DNA of 64,000 bases, from positions 62,001 to 126,000 of the forward strand of contig MEHQ01002578.1 of NCBI GenBank assembly GCA_008828725.1, in the 5' to 3' direction. Source of the stretch: Saccharina japonica (Eukaryota; Sar; Phaeophyceae; Laminariales; Laminariaceae). A program made the translations under genes and the position numbers. The notes beneath the pieces were generated by a model. It had not been told where the DNA came from, did no database searches, and saw only the letters and a list, made by a program, of their open reading frames with translations. Positions within the stretch are counted from its first letter, which is position 1; the number at the start of each line of letters is the position of its first letter. Below are positions 54,830-64,000 of this stretch, in pieces.

Positions 54830-55150
54830 GGTTGGGTTAGTGGGGGTGCATGGGGTGCATGGGACCTCGCCCGACATAGACCTCTAAGCTGAGCGCGAAA
54901 CCTACGTAGTACTATTGTCTACCTGGGAGTACCTGGTATTTGGGATTTGTAGTTGTTGCGTCATTTGCGCTACCGCCCCACCGACAATTCGATGTAGTAG
55001 TAGTTGTTCGGTTGGGTGAGGTCTCCTACCGTCAAGCTGGGCGCGAAACCTACGTAATACTATACCTGGTAGTTTCTGGAAAATCATTGGTATGCTATTA
55101 GCGCTGCCGCCGAACATTCGATGTCATTGTTGGATTGGATGAGGCCCCCT
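54830..55150 (+). repeat. Tandem repeat of about 140-150 bp
   Basis: GGGCGCGAAACCTACGTA and TTGCGCTACCGCC..CGACATTCGATGT-type blocks appear at about 54890-54985, 55030-55115 and partly 55120-55150. Confidence 0.6.
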
Positions 55151-55182
55151 GCCCCGGAACAGCGCGGGGGGCGGTGTACTTC

Positions 55183-56085
55183 GTTTTCATGCATGGCCGT
55201 AGTCGTATGACCATAGACGCTCGCATCTCTACAATGCCGGGACGGAGCATGTCGGGTTATCACCGACCACGCAGACATTGCTAGCACCAAGCGCGAAGCG
55301 CCGTGAGGTGTTCAGCGAGTCGCATGGAGGGCGAGCTGCATCCTGCTAAGAACCGCCTCTGAGGCGGACTTGCATATGGACGACAGCCTCGAACGAATTG
55401 ATTTCATTTCTGGTGTGGCCACATCCAGAGGCAACAATGGGTATTACTATGTATCTGCCGGGGGGGTTAGCTCGGGAATAGTTCCCGGGCTAGAAACGAT
55501 GGGTGAAAATAAAAGCGATCATGTCATTTTTAGGGGACGGTATGGAGCATGCAGCTTGGCGGTTTAGGAACGCACGGTAGTCCTTCGGGCGTGATCGGTT
55601 TACCGCAAGGGAGTAAAGTATACAAAACTCGCTGTTCAGCGCAAACAAACCCGATCGAGAGGGTCAATTTTACGTATTTTTGTTCCCGCTGCTCAGAGTC
55701 ACTCGGCAGAGGAGCTACCCTTTTGTTTTTTCAAGATGGTTGGTGCCTCGATATCCACTGCACCGACAAAATGTCTTCAAGCCGTATATCTACTGTAGTG
55801 AGGTTCGGAGCCGCTCGCCCGAGTGACCTCAACGTGGTAGTTGAAATGATGACATCACGCCCCCCCCCCCTTCATCGAAGCTGCCAAGTCCGCCTCACAA
55901 GCGGTTCTCAGTATGATGCAGCTCACCCTCCATGCGACTCGCCGAACACCTCACGGCGCTTCGCGCTTGGTGCTATTAATAGTAATGTCTGCCCGTTCGG
56001 TGAAAGCCCAACATGCTCCGTCCCGGCATTGTAGGGGGGTGCGAGGGTCTATGGGCATACGACTACGGTCATGCATGACATGCGG
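55183..56085. mobile_element. MITE family C, complete with about 190-bp TIRs
   Basis: Left end 55183-55375 (CATGGCCGTAGTCGTATGAC, ATGCCGGGACGGAGCATG, GCGCGAAGCGCCGTGAGGTG) pairs with right end 55887-56085 (CACCTCACGGCGCTTCGCGC, CATGCTCCGTCCCGGCAT, ATACGACTACGGTCATGCAT). The open frames in the middle are not recognised and are probably non-coding. Fragments lie at 36780, 44030, 49285, 61840 and 62770. Confidence 0.7.
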
Positions 56086-56404
56086 CTAATGAGTACACTA
56101 GTGTACCAGAAATCTTATTAATAATATATACGGAGTATATACTCGTATATGAATATTATTTATGCCTACGACAGTGGTTATGAGGAGCTCTATACTATTA
56201 GTAAGTCTAAACTGACTTTGAAAAAAAAAACTGAAGGTGCAGCTCGATGAGCAATGCCATGGCTCAGGTATGTATCGAAAAATGCTCTACAACACACCTC
56301 GCAGACTACATTGCAGCGATATTGGGAGGCGTATGCCAATAGTCATGCATGCGTGTGCCATAAATGGCTACCCCAATCGTGTATAGCATGCATTGCTTCT
56401 GACA

Positions 56405-56760
56405 TCTGAAAGTGTTTTGTTTGTTTGTTTTTTTTGTTTTCCATCCCATTTATTATCTTCGCACTTCTGTCCCTCTCCCTCCCTGGTCGTAACTCAGATC
56501 CAGGGTCACAAAGCAGGCTCTTCTCCCTCCTCCCCACTGTGGTTCGTGCCTTGATTTTTATCGCGCAGAGGATTCAGCATTCCCAACGCTCATCGATTTT
56601 CATCGAATTTTGCTAACTCACGCTCTCGCGCTTTCCGCTAGTCCATATTGTTTTTGCGTGAAAAGGTCCCTACGAGTATGCACTCGGGGGGGCTTGAACC
56701 CACGACCTCGACTCTAACAGGGACGATATCCACCTGCCATCCCACTGGGGACGCCGCATA
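56405..56760 (-). mobile_element. tRNA-headed SINE, reverse orientation
   Basis: On the minus strand: a head with GTCGTGGGTTCAAGCC (B-box-like), GAGTGCATACTCGTAGGGAC, GGAAAGCGCGAGAGCGTGAG, TTGGGAATGCTGAATCCTC and GGATCTGAGTTACGACC. It ends AATAAATGGGATGGAAAAC. Confidence 0.75.
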
Positions 56761-56924
56761 CAACTTCAGTGTCGTTCGCTCACAAACAGCTCCAGGAATA
56801 CTAACAACATCCGAGAAAACCGAAGAAGAGAGTATACTGCTGTGCCAATCGACCTCCTTTCGTTGCACGTACAACGACTACAGTAACTACCCTCCCGCGA
56901 TTCCGCTACTACCGACGTAAGCAG

Positions 56925-57058
56925 CTGTGGAAGCGGTGCAGGACGCCCTGATGGAGAAAGCCAGAGCGCAGGAGGAAAGCATGCAAATTGCCCACGATGA
57001 CCTCATGGTTTCCGTTGAAAAGGGCGTTGAGCACAAACTAAGCTTAGTCAAGGACGAG
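56925..57058 (+). CDS. Coiled-coil gene exon AVEAVQDALMEKA...
   Basis: After CGTAAGCAG two bases complete Ala, then VEAVQDALMEKARAQEESMQ, IAHDDLMVSVEKGVEHKLSL and VKDE before GTGCGT (phase 1-0). The last 45 bases (VEKGVEHKLSLVKDE) and the donor are the founder unit of the array that follows. Confidence 0.75.
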
Positions 57059-57305
57059 GTGCGTTGAAATAGATCCGTTGAAATGAGCGTTGAGTACCGC
57101 GTTGAGCACAAATTAAGCGCAGTCAAGGACGAGGTGCGTTGGAATAGATCCGTTGAAAACGGACTTGAGTACCAACTAAGTGCAGCCAATGACGACGTGC
57201 GCTGAAATAAATCCGTTGACAAGGGCGTCGAGTATCTACTAAGTGCAGTCAAGGACAAGGTGCGTTGCAATAGATCCGTTGAAAAGGGCGTTGAGCAAAG
57301 ACTAC
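57014..57305 (+). repeat. Exon-tail plus donor minisatellite (about 63-bp units)
   Basis: The exon's final 45 bp and 18 intron bases (GTGCGTTGAAATAGATCC) repeat at least four more times, each unit with GTTGAAAA.GGGCGTTGAG and AAGGACGAGGTGCGTT-like ends. Strongly diverged units continue at 57660-58150. Most units keep a GT in donor position. Confidence 0.8.
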
Positions 57306-57659
57306 AGTATCATACCCGTAAAACGCTTTGGGCCTCGCACAGTAGTGGGTGTGATCGTTGTTCAACGTTCGATGGTTTCACAATGGGAAGTTTGCTAATG
57401 CCGAGCAGGGTGTTTGTCTTTACTACTGTAGGTGGCATCTGGTTGCCAATGCTGAACTGAGCGTGTTTCGTGTGCCATATGGCATCTAGTCTAGAGCTTT
57501 TCGAAATAGCACAGTATTTTTTTCAACTCTGGCACCCTCTCCAACAGTAACGCCGACAAATGATCGCGAAACCCCTGCGCGATACCAAAGCGCTTTACGG
57601 TAAGTGCAGTCAATACTGAGAGCGTTTTATTGTATGTATATCCATCCAAAAGGGTCCTC
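57306..57659 (+). other. Intron stretch without recognised feature
   Basis: It lies between the fresh and the decayed parts of the exon-tail array; nothing is recognised. Confidence 0.4.
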
Positions 57660-58150
57660 GCCGCAGGTTAAGCGTACAATCAATGACGAGGTACGATAAA
57701 GACCCAATGAAAAGGGAGATGAGCATAGACAGACCAAGAAGGGCAGTTAATGACAAAGTGCGTTATAGGTCCTTTAAAGCGGGCGTTGCACGCAGACCAA
57801 GTGCGGTCAATGCTGAGGTCCAATGAAGATCCAATGAAAATGGAGTTCAACATAGTCAAATCAAGGTGGGTTAAGATAGATCCGTTGAAACGGACGTTGC
57901 ACACAGACTAAACGGTCAAATGCTGAGGTCCGATAAAAATCCAATGAAAAAGGAGTTGAGCATAGACCAAGTACGCGGTCAATGACGACGTGTGGCATAG
58001 ATCCGTTGGAAAGGGTGTTGAGCATAGACTAAGCGCTGTTAATGACAAAGTGCGTCAAAGATCCGTTGAAAAGGAGCATTGTGAGCACAGAATAGCGGCA
58101 GTCAACGACGAGGAGCGCTACAGACCCGTTTGAAAGGGTGTTTAAAACAG
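57660..58150 (+). repeat. Decayed units of the exon-tail array
   Basis: About eight units with GATCCGTTGAAA..GCGTTG..CATAGACTAAGC..GTCAATGACGA.GTGCG, progressively diverged from the exon. Confidence 0.7.
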
Positions 58151-59135
58151 ACTCTGCGAAGGGTCGAGGTGCATTAAAAACACAGCAGACACGGCGGTCT
58201 CCGCTCTACGCAGGAGTTCGTCGGCTACAGCGGGGGGTCTTGGGGGAGGAATTTGTGCCTGACGACGCGTGTTTGCCTTTATATAGGGGTAGCGCCTAAA
58301 CCTTAACCCTTAGGAGGCCCCTCGCTTGAGGATCTATATGCCTCATCCAACAGCCGGCCTTCGTATACAAGAGAATATACAGTTACTTCGTATACAAGCA
58401 AAGATCGTTACACTATTTCATGGGCCAGATATCTAACGAGGCATATGATACGGTGAGTACACGTCGGATTCGAACAGTTAAGCGGGGCTCTGTGAAGGAG
58501 ATGTGTTTGGACACAAACGTACAACCTAAGGTTCTGTCAAACGCAACTACCAAAGGCAAATCAGACCTATTACAGTAGTGTACATATAAGACATAAGATA
58601 TCAGGTATAAGACATGTTATATAATATATAAGATATAAGATACAAGACATAAGACATAGGACGTAAGACATAAGATATAAGACATATTGGTAAGATATAA
58701 GATATAAGATGTACCTGGTAAGACATAAGATATAAGACATAAGATACAAGACATAAGATATAAGATATAAGATATACGATATACGATATAAGATATAAGA
58801 TATAATATACAAGATATAAGATATAAGATATAAGATAATGTTATAATATAATGTTATAAGATAATGTTATAGTGTAATTCTATGTCATATATAATGTTAT
58901 AAATGGGACTGCAAAAATATCGGGCAGTGGTTCAGTTGAGGAAACTCGTCAGTTAAGGTTCGGTTAGGTTAGGTTAGGTTGGGTTTGGACTAGGGTTAGT
59001 CATAGTGTGTCAGAAACATTGACTCGGCTCTCGGTGATATTTTTCACTCTTTTTATGACTTGCTCATTTGGGCGTCCAAGTCGTTTGTGCCAAATGTTGG
59101 CATTCACTCTCGTTCTCAATGCTACAGCTGCTGTA
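58101..59135 (+). repeat. 1-kb direct duplication, copy 1 (ends at an N)
   Basis: GTCAACGACGAGGAGCGCTA ... GCTACAGCTGCTGTA is repeated at 59137-60094. The two copies are split only by the N at 59136. Copy 1 has small extra segments, for example 58192-58221. Confidence 0.85.
58575..58850 (+). repeat. ATATAAGATATAAGAC microsatellite, copy 1
   Basis: (ATAAGAT)n-type tract of about 275 bp. Confidence 0.85.
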
Positions 59136-59136
59136 N

Positions 59137-60094
59137 GTCAACGACGAGGAGCGCTACAGACCCGTTTGAAAGGGTGTTTAAAACAGACTCTGCGAAGGGT
59201 CGAGGTGCATTAAAAACACAGCAGACACGGCTACAGCGGGGCGTCTTGGGGGAAGAATTTGTGCCTGACGACGCGTGTTTGCCTGTATACAGGGGTAGCG
59301 CCTAAACCTTAACCCTTAGGAGGCCCCTCGCTTGAGGATCTATATGCCTCATCCAACAGCCGGCCTTGAGAATATACAGTTACTTCGTATACAAGCAAAG
59401 ATCGTTACACTATTTCGTGGGCCAGATATCAAACGAGGCATATGATACGGTGAGTACACGTCGGATTCGAACAGTTAAGCGGGGCTCTGTGAAGGAGATG
59501 TGTTTGGACACAAACGTAAAACCCAAGGTTCTGTCAAACGCAACTACCAAAGGCATATCAGACCTATTACAGTAGTGTACATATAAGACATAAGATATCA
59601 GATATAAGATATATTATATAAGATATAAGATATAAGATACAAGACATAAGACATAAGACGTAAGACATAAGATATAAGACATATTGGTAAGATATAAGAT
59701 ATAAGATATACCAGGTAAGACGTAAGATACAAGACATAAGATATAAGATATAAGATATAAGATATAAGATATAAGATATAAGATATAAGATAATGTTATA
59801 ATATAATGTTATAAGAAAATGTTATAGTGTAATTAGATGTCATATATAATGTTATACGTAAATGGGACTGCAAAAATATCGGGCAGTGGTTCAGTTGAGG
59901 AAACTCGTCAGTTAAGGTTCGGTTAGGTTAGGTTAGGTTAGGTTTGGATTAGGGTTAGTCATAGTGTGTCAGAAAAATTGACTCGGCTCTCGGTGATATT
60001 TTTCACTCTTTTTATGACTTGCTCATTTGGGCGTCCAAGTCGTTTGTGCCAAATGTTGGCATTCACTCTCGTTCCCAATGCTACAGCTGCTGTA
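59137..60094 (+). repeat. 1-kb direct duplication, copy 2
   Basis: See 58101-59135. It has its own (ATAAGAT)n tract at 59577-59810. Confidence 0.85.
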
Positions 60095-60154
60095 CTAGTC
60101 ACGGCGTGTTCATACTTCAGACTATTTCCATGATACGCTATCAGTTAGGTCATG

Positions 60155-60220
60155 CTACGGTTAGGTAAGGTAAGGTAAGGTTACGTTACGTTAGGTTGGG
60201 TTAGGGTTAGGGTTAATGTT
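60155..60220 (+). repeat. GGTTAGG/GGTAAGG degenerate repeat (telomere-like)
   Basis: GGTTAGGTAAGGTAAGG then GGGTTAGGGTTAGGGTTAAT. Short related tracts lie at 58957-58987 and 59922-59950. Too short and degenerate for a telomere. Confidence 0.6.
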
Positions 60221-60299
60221 ACAGTAGGTGAGGATTAGGGCTTCGTAGCGCTAGGGAATGGATGCAACCTTCGTTTTACGACGCACCTCACCCGAACTA

Positions 60300-61030
60300 T
60301 AATCCTCTGACGAACGACGCTACTATTACGGCAGGGAGGTACCTTCAAAAGCCCTTTTGTTCCAGACGCTCAGAGCCAATCGGTCAAGTGACTACCTACC
60401 CTATTTATTTGCAGTCTTGAAGTTTAAATTTCTTTGTCTTTTTGTGTTCTCGCTATATGCACACTACCATGGAATTTGTTTTTACGCTGCGCCAAAAACA
60501 GAAATAGCAGGCACTGGCCCCGACTGGCCTAAACGTGGCGGCCTACAGTCAAAGTGATGGAAGCATACCCCCCCCCCCCCTACGGTAACACCAATCCTCT
60601 TTGAATCAAAATCATGGCTCAGGTGTTGTTAAAAATGAAACGATATTCCAACTGTGCTACATGTAGGTATAATACTTTCTCACTTCAGAACCATTCTCGC
60701 CTGAAGGCGCTACCCTTAGAATAGCTCGAAACCAACTTAGGGTTAGCCTCGAGATTCTTGCTAGCTACGGTATGGGGGTCACTATATTCACATACGTGCT
60801 ATTCAAATACTATTGAAATTGAGCATTTTTCAGCGGATCAAAACCACTCGGCCGACTTTCTCGTAGCCTCCTACGTATGTTTTTTCGGTTTCACAAGGTG
60901 CACCGGCATAGGATTGTTTTATTAACCTCCTCCAACACACCAACCTAAATTTCAATTTTGAGTGGAGTACCGCAGAGCCACTCTCGCCTGAGCAAAAGCG
61001 GAAGCGAAATGATGGAACCATAACCTCCCT
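60300..61030. other. Intron stretch with family-B-like borders
   Basis: CATACCCCCCCCCCCTACGGTAACACC at 60565-60590 and CCACTCGGCCGA near 60845 recall family B. No complete element or exon is defined. Confidence 0.35.
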
Positions 61031-61032
61031 AC

Positions 61033-61281
61033 GACGCGTGCTACAATGGAGGTAGACGTTTTCTGAATGATCGGGCTCCTTAACCCAACTCGTGGGGATT
61101 TGATTATCGTGTATCGTGTTCCCGCATGTTTCGTTGGTTGCCTGCTTTGTGGGCCGTGAGATTGTTCATCGAGTGCCCTTATAATATATTTTCTCCAGAA
61201 TTAGGAGTAATGGCTTACTACTTCGAAGTATTAGTACAGACTTCCTCAAGTCAAGAACCTCTACCGTAGCCTGCGCACGTC
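61033..61281 (+). mobile_element. MITE family A copy
   Basis: GACGCGTGCTACAATGGAGG ... CGGGCTCCTTAACCCAACTC ... CCTCTACCGTAGCCTGCGC. Its right end is included in the inverted duplication. Confidence 0.65.
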
Positions 61282-61413
61282 ATACCCTCCTTACCGTAGC
61301 TCTATCGTTAGGGCCAAATGGTGGAACCATACCCTCCCTACCGTACCTCTATTGTTAGGGATAGGGTTCGGGTCAGGGTTTTGAAGCTCTATGCTTGGCC
61401 TGTTTCGGATCAG

Positions 61414-61572
61414 ATAGCGCTGCTGGAGACGCGACTGGACAAAACGGCGGCGGCCGGACAAGCGTCGGCGGACAAGGTTAACGCCATCGGATCCACGTCG
61501 AAAACCTTGAGCGATCAGCTGGAAAAGCTGCAGCAGGTGGCCGGCGAGGGCATACCGGAACTAGACAAAAAG
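61414..61572 (+). CDS. Coiled-coil gene exon IALLETRLDKTAAAG...
   Basis: After GTTTCGGATCAG: IALLETRLDKTAAAGQASAD, KVNAIGSTSKTLSDQLEKLQ and QVAGEGIPELDKK before GTATGC, 53 codons, phase 0-0. It fits the phase-0 end of 57058. Ala-rich helix, then a heptad helix. Confidence 0.75.
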
Positions 61573-61837
61573 GTATGCTGTTCCGCGCTTTTTGTGAGGT
61601 TAAGAAGGGGGGGGGGTACTCATTTGTTGCTTGCCTTAGTCATTCGACCATCGACCACGCATCCCTTTCGAGACGGAGCGGGGGGTACAATAGGAGGATG
61701 TTGGGGGGGAGGGGGGGTAGAATGTGGGTGGGTGCAGTAGAACGGGAGGGAGGGGTGGAGGGGGGGAGGGGTACTCACGTGTTGCTTGCCTTAGTCATTT
61801 GACCGTTGACCACGCATCCCTTTCAATACGGAGCAGG

Positions 61838-62115
61838 AAGGTGGGGGTGTACTCGATATGCATGCATGGCCGTAGTCGTATGACCATAGACCCTCGCATC
61901 CCTACAATGCCGGGACGGAGCACGTTGGGTTTTCAAAAATCAGGCAGACATTGCTTGCACCAAGCGCGAAGCGCCGTGAGGTATTGAGCGAGTCACATGG
62001 AGGGTGAGCTGCATCCTGCTAAGAACCGCCTGTGAGACGGACTTGCATATGGACGACAGCCTCCAATGAATTGATTTAATTTCTGGTGTGGCCACTTCCA
62101 GAGACAGCAATGGGT
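61838..62115 (+). mobile_element. MITE family C fragment
   Basis: CATGGCCGTAGTCGTATGAC, ATGCCGGGACGGAGCACG and GCACCAAGCGCGAAGCGCCG continue to GGTGTGGCCACTTCCAGAG. It matches the left part of 55183-56085. Confidence 0.65.
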
Positions 62116-62433
62116 ATCACTCCTGGATGCCTTACCATATACACACTACGTGATACGATAATTCCCCTTGTGCGGAGATGAGGTTATAAACCCCGCACAA
62201 ATGATCTACTCGACCGCTAGCCCTGGGTAACCGCCAAAATAAAAAACGGTACCCTGGTTGTCTAGCTCACGCAGTAAGAGGCATGTTTTACAGCGTCTTC
62301 GCCAGGCGACGCCAACCCAACCCATAAATATATAATATATTGGGGGGGGGNNNGGGGGGGGGGGGGGGGGTAATGTGTATGGAGGGACCCCCCCTCCCCT
62401 TCTTAACCTCACAAAAAGCGCGGAACAGCATAC

Positions 62434-62592
62434 CTTTTTGTCTAGTTCCGGTATGCCCTCGCCGGCCACCTGCTGCAGCTTTTCCAGCTGATCGCTCAAG
62501 GTTTTCGACGTGGATCCGATGGCGTTAACCTTGTCCGCCGACGTTTGTCCGGCCGCCGCCGTTTTGTCCAGTCGCGTCTCCAGCAGCGCTAT
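62434..62592 (-). pseudogene. Inverted copy of the exon at 61414
   Basis: The minus strand encodes the same 53 residues with Thr for Ala in GQASADK (GQTSADK). It keeps acceptor and donor sequences but lies in the wrong orientation for the gene, so it cannot be spliced into the + strand transcript. Confidence 0.7.
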
Positions 62593-62934
62593 CTGATCCG
62601 AAACAGGCCAAGCATAGAGCTTCAAAACCCTGACCCGAACCCTATCCCTAACAATAGAGGTACGGTAGGGAGGGTATGGTTCCACCATTTGGCCCTAACG
62701 ATAGAGCCACGGTAAGGAGGGTATGACGTGCGCAGGCTACGGTAGAGGTGCACCTTGTTTTGTATGAGGCGGTGTACTCATGTTATTCGTGGCCGTAGTC
62801 GTATGAGTGAGAGGGGCGATTCTACTCATGTTCCCATATGAAAAGAGATAAACACACACCACAGAAGTGAACGGCACCCCCTTCGTGCTTCGAGTTTCAA
62901 ATGGGAGGGTAGGGCAAAAGACAGACCGCATAAA

Positions 62935-63040
62935 CATATTTAGCCCTTGCCCATGCCGCATCTTGCCATTGCCTGGGGAAATCTCTGACTCCACGGACAC
63001 CGCAAGCGGCCTGATCGGCGGTCTATCACAGCACTAACCA
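62935..63040 (+). pseudogene. Relic of the exon at 63105
   Basis: CTTGCCATTGCCTGGGGAAA then TCTCTGACTCCACGGACACC and CTGATCGGCGGTCTATC parallel the acceptor and first 60 bp of the next exon, but with frame-breaking changes. It is a decayed tandem copy. Confidence 0.55.
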
Positions 63041-63104
63041 AGTACGCCTGTTCCGTGCTGTGCACTCCTCGCTCTTGCCCTTGCTGTACCATTGCCATGC
63101 GGAG

Positions 63105-63257
63105 ATCTCTGGCTCCATAGCCATCGTGAGCGCGCGAATCGGAGGGCTGTCCGAGGAGGTTTCGAGGCTTCTCAGCACCGTGCGAAGCAACCACGGCGAG
63201 CTGGAGTCGCACGTGAAGACTTCGAAGGCTTTCGTGCGAGCCACCACCGAGCACCAG
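63105..63257 (+). CDS. Coiled-coil gene exon ISGSIAIVSARIGG... (last in window)
   Basis: After CATGCGGAG: ISGSIAIVSARIGGLSEEVS, RLLSTVRSNHGELESHVKTS and KAFVRATTEHQ before GTAGGT, 51 codons, phase 0-0. The gene continues beyond the window because the chain has not reached a stop. Confidence 0.72.
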
Positions 63258-63342
63258 GTAGGTGTATGTCACCTTCTGCACCTTTTTCGTCGATATCGCG
63301 GGTTTTAACAATAAACAGGCGTTCCAGGACATTGCGGGGGGG

Positions 63343-63427
63343 CATAGTAAATAGGGCCTACGGTATACACAAAAACCTATATATTCCCCTATTTTTACTA
63401 ACAACATTTGGTCCTATTTAATATGGT
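63343..63427. mobile_element. Hairpin MITE family D, copy 4
   Basis: CATAGTAAATAGGGCCTACG ... TTTGGTCCTATTTAATATGG; shorter than the others, lacking the outer ACACTAG block. Confidence 0.7.
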
Positions 63428-63429
63428 CC

Positions 63430-64000
63430 CCCCTAATAGAAGGAGTACGTAAAAGTAGCTCTGGTGCATGTTCTGGTAGGGGTCAGGGGTGATACAAGGC
63501 ATCCGCAATTTTGTGATACTCCTGACTAGATTTGTTGACTATATATAGTATAGGATATTAATACCGCACAAACCACCTAATACCGCAACAAACCACCGAA
63601 TTTGAGAACACTCGTAAGGTAAGGCTGATACATTCTTCCATGGGCTAAGTGCATCTAACGAACGAGTATTTCAAAATATACCTAATTGGGTAGCCCTTCG
63701 GTCGAGAAGCCCCAGGCGGAAAGGTAGCGGAAGCTTCCATACAGTACGTAGTGCGCCCCGACCTGTGATGCCCGCGCACCGTCACAAACATCCAGCTTGC
63801 TTGGGACACACCCAGGCACCGCCCGCCCTCGCTCCTGCCGAATAGCCCTGCGGCAGACCTGCCCAAGAGGGCCGTTGAGAAATGTGACGCGCGGTTCGAT
63901 AGGGCATGCTTTATGGCATAACACGCCCTTTATATAGCCTTTTTATAGCACCGTTTTGCCATCTAAGGCTAACGCCTAACGTTTGTGACTGCCGGGGTTT
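63430..64000. other. No recognised feature
   Basis: A short tandem (ACCGCACAAACCACCTAAT-like, two units) lies at 63563-63600. No exon or repeat family is recognised to the window end. Confidence 0.4.

Larger units (their letters stand above)
61258..62748. repeat. Inverted duplication of an exon region flanking an N gap
   Basis: Arms 61258-61606 and 62400-62748 pair base for base (position sum 124006) with only a few mismatches, for example CAAGCGTCG against CAAACGTCG. The loop contains poly-G with NNN at 62351-62353. The exon at 61414 is therefore present on both strands. Confidence 0.9.
30389..63257 (+). other. Long coiled-coil protein gene span (runs off window)
   Basis: At least ten exons from 44899 to 63257 join in one open frame with matching phases, and two alternative 5' modules (30389-35804 and 37977-43041) end in the same phase as the first shared exon begins. 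The product is almost wholly predicted alpha-helical coiled coil (Glu/Lys/Gln/Leu-rich, heptads, few Pro or aromatic residues). No stop is seen before the window edge. I cannot name the family; a structural or tethering coiled-coil protein is the broadest safe description. Introns average about 2 kb and hold most of the repeats listed. Confidence 0.65.

Noticed and set aside
55549..56034. 161-residue + strand frame.
   Set aside because: It lies across the interior and right inverted end of a family-C MITE and has no recognisable protein features.
60155..60220. Possible telomere or interstitial telomere (TTAGGG-like).
   Set aside because: Only a few degenerate units, mixed GGTTAGG/GGTAAGG, embedded inside an intron between exons of one gene.

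Overview
The window looks like nuclear DNA from an intron-rich, repeat-rich eukaryote. Coding exons are short, GC-rich and phase-consistent, with GT..AG borders, and the introns are packed with small non-autonomous transposons, tRNA-headed SINEs and microsatellites. There is no operon-like packing. A multicellular alga or other stramenopile-type genome would fit, but nothing here proves the lineage. Four to five exons with splice logic support one dynamin-family gene, and about 18 exons support one long coiled-coil gene, both on the + strand. Almost everything else is repeat.

Left part (1-8.4 kb): the end of a palindrome-packed DNA transposon carrying a 343-bp TRIM-like insertion; a 556-bp perfect palindrome fused to a hAT-like element; a MITE filled with a TACTCGGAGTA minisatellite; SINE copies; and a TTAA-flanked element. 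Dynamin gene (8.44-23.91 kb): a GTPase-domain exon, a stalk exon, an 11.4-kb second intron filled with nested repeats, a second stalk exon and a GED exon. The overall plan is Mx/DRP-like (no PH or proline-rich domain), but the P-loop reads GKPS instead of GKSS and an in-frame TAG precedes the first exon. A diverged GED fragment lies on the opposite strand at 27.6-27.9 kb.

Middle part (29.8-44.3 kb): a direct tandem duplication of about 7 kb. Each copy carries a TATA-like box, an ATG exon and three further coiled-coil exons. The copies differ by two clean transposon insertions present only in copy 1. Because the fourth exon ends in phase 0 and the shared downstream exon at 44.9 kb starts in phase 0, the two modules could act as alternative 5' ends of one gene.

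Right part (44.9-64 kb): the body of the same + strand coiled-coil gene. At least ten exons join in one uninterrupted frame (phases 0-0, 0-2, 2-0, 0-1 and 1-0 all match) and run off the window without a stop. Several exons have decayed tandem copies next to them, one exon tail plus its 5' splice site has been amplified into a minisatellite, and one exon is repeated in inverted orientation beside an N gap. Dispersed families seen repeatedly: MITE family A (TIR GACGCGTGCTACGATAGAGG, 4-bp target duplications), family B (GACTGGTGCTACGGTAG), family C (CATGGCCGTAGTCGTATGAC), a 100-bp hairpin family D (TAGTAAACACTAGTAAATAG) and the SINE family.
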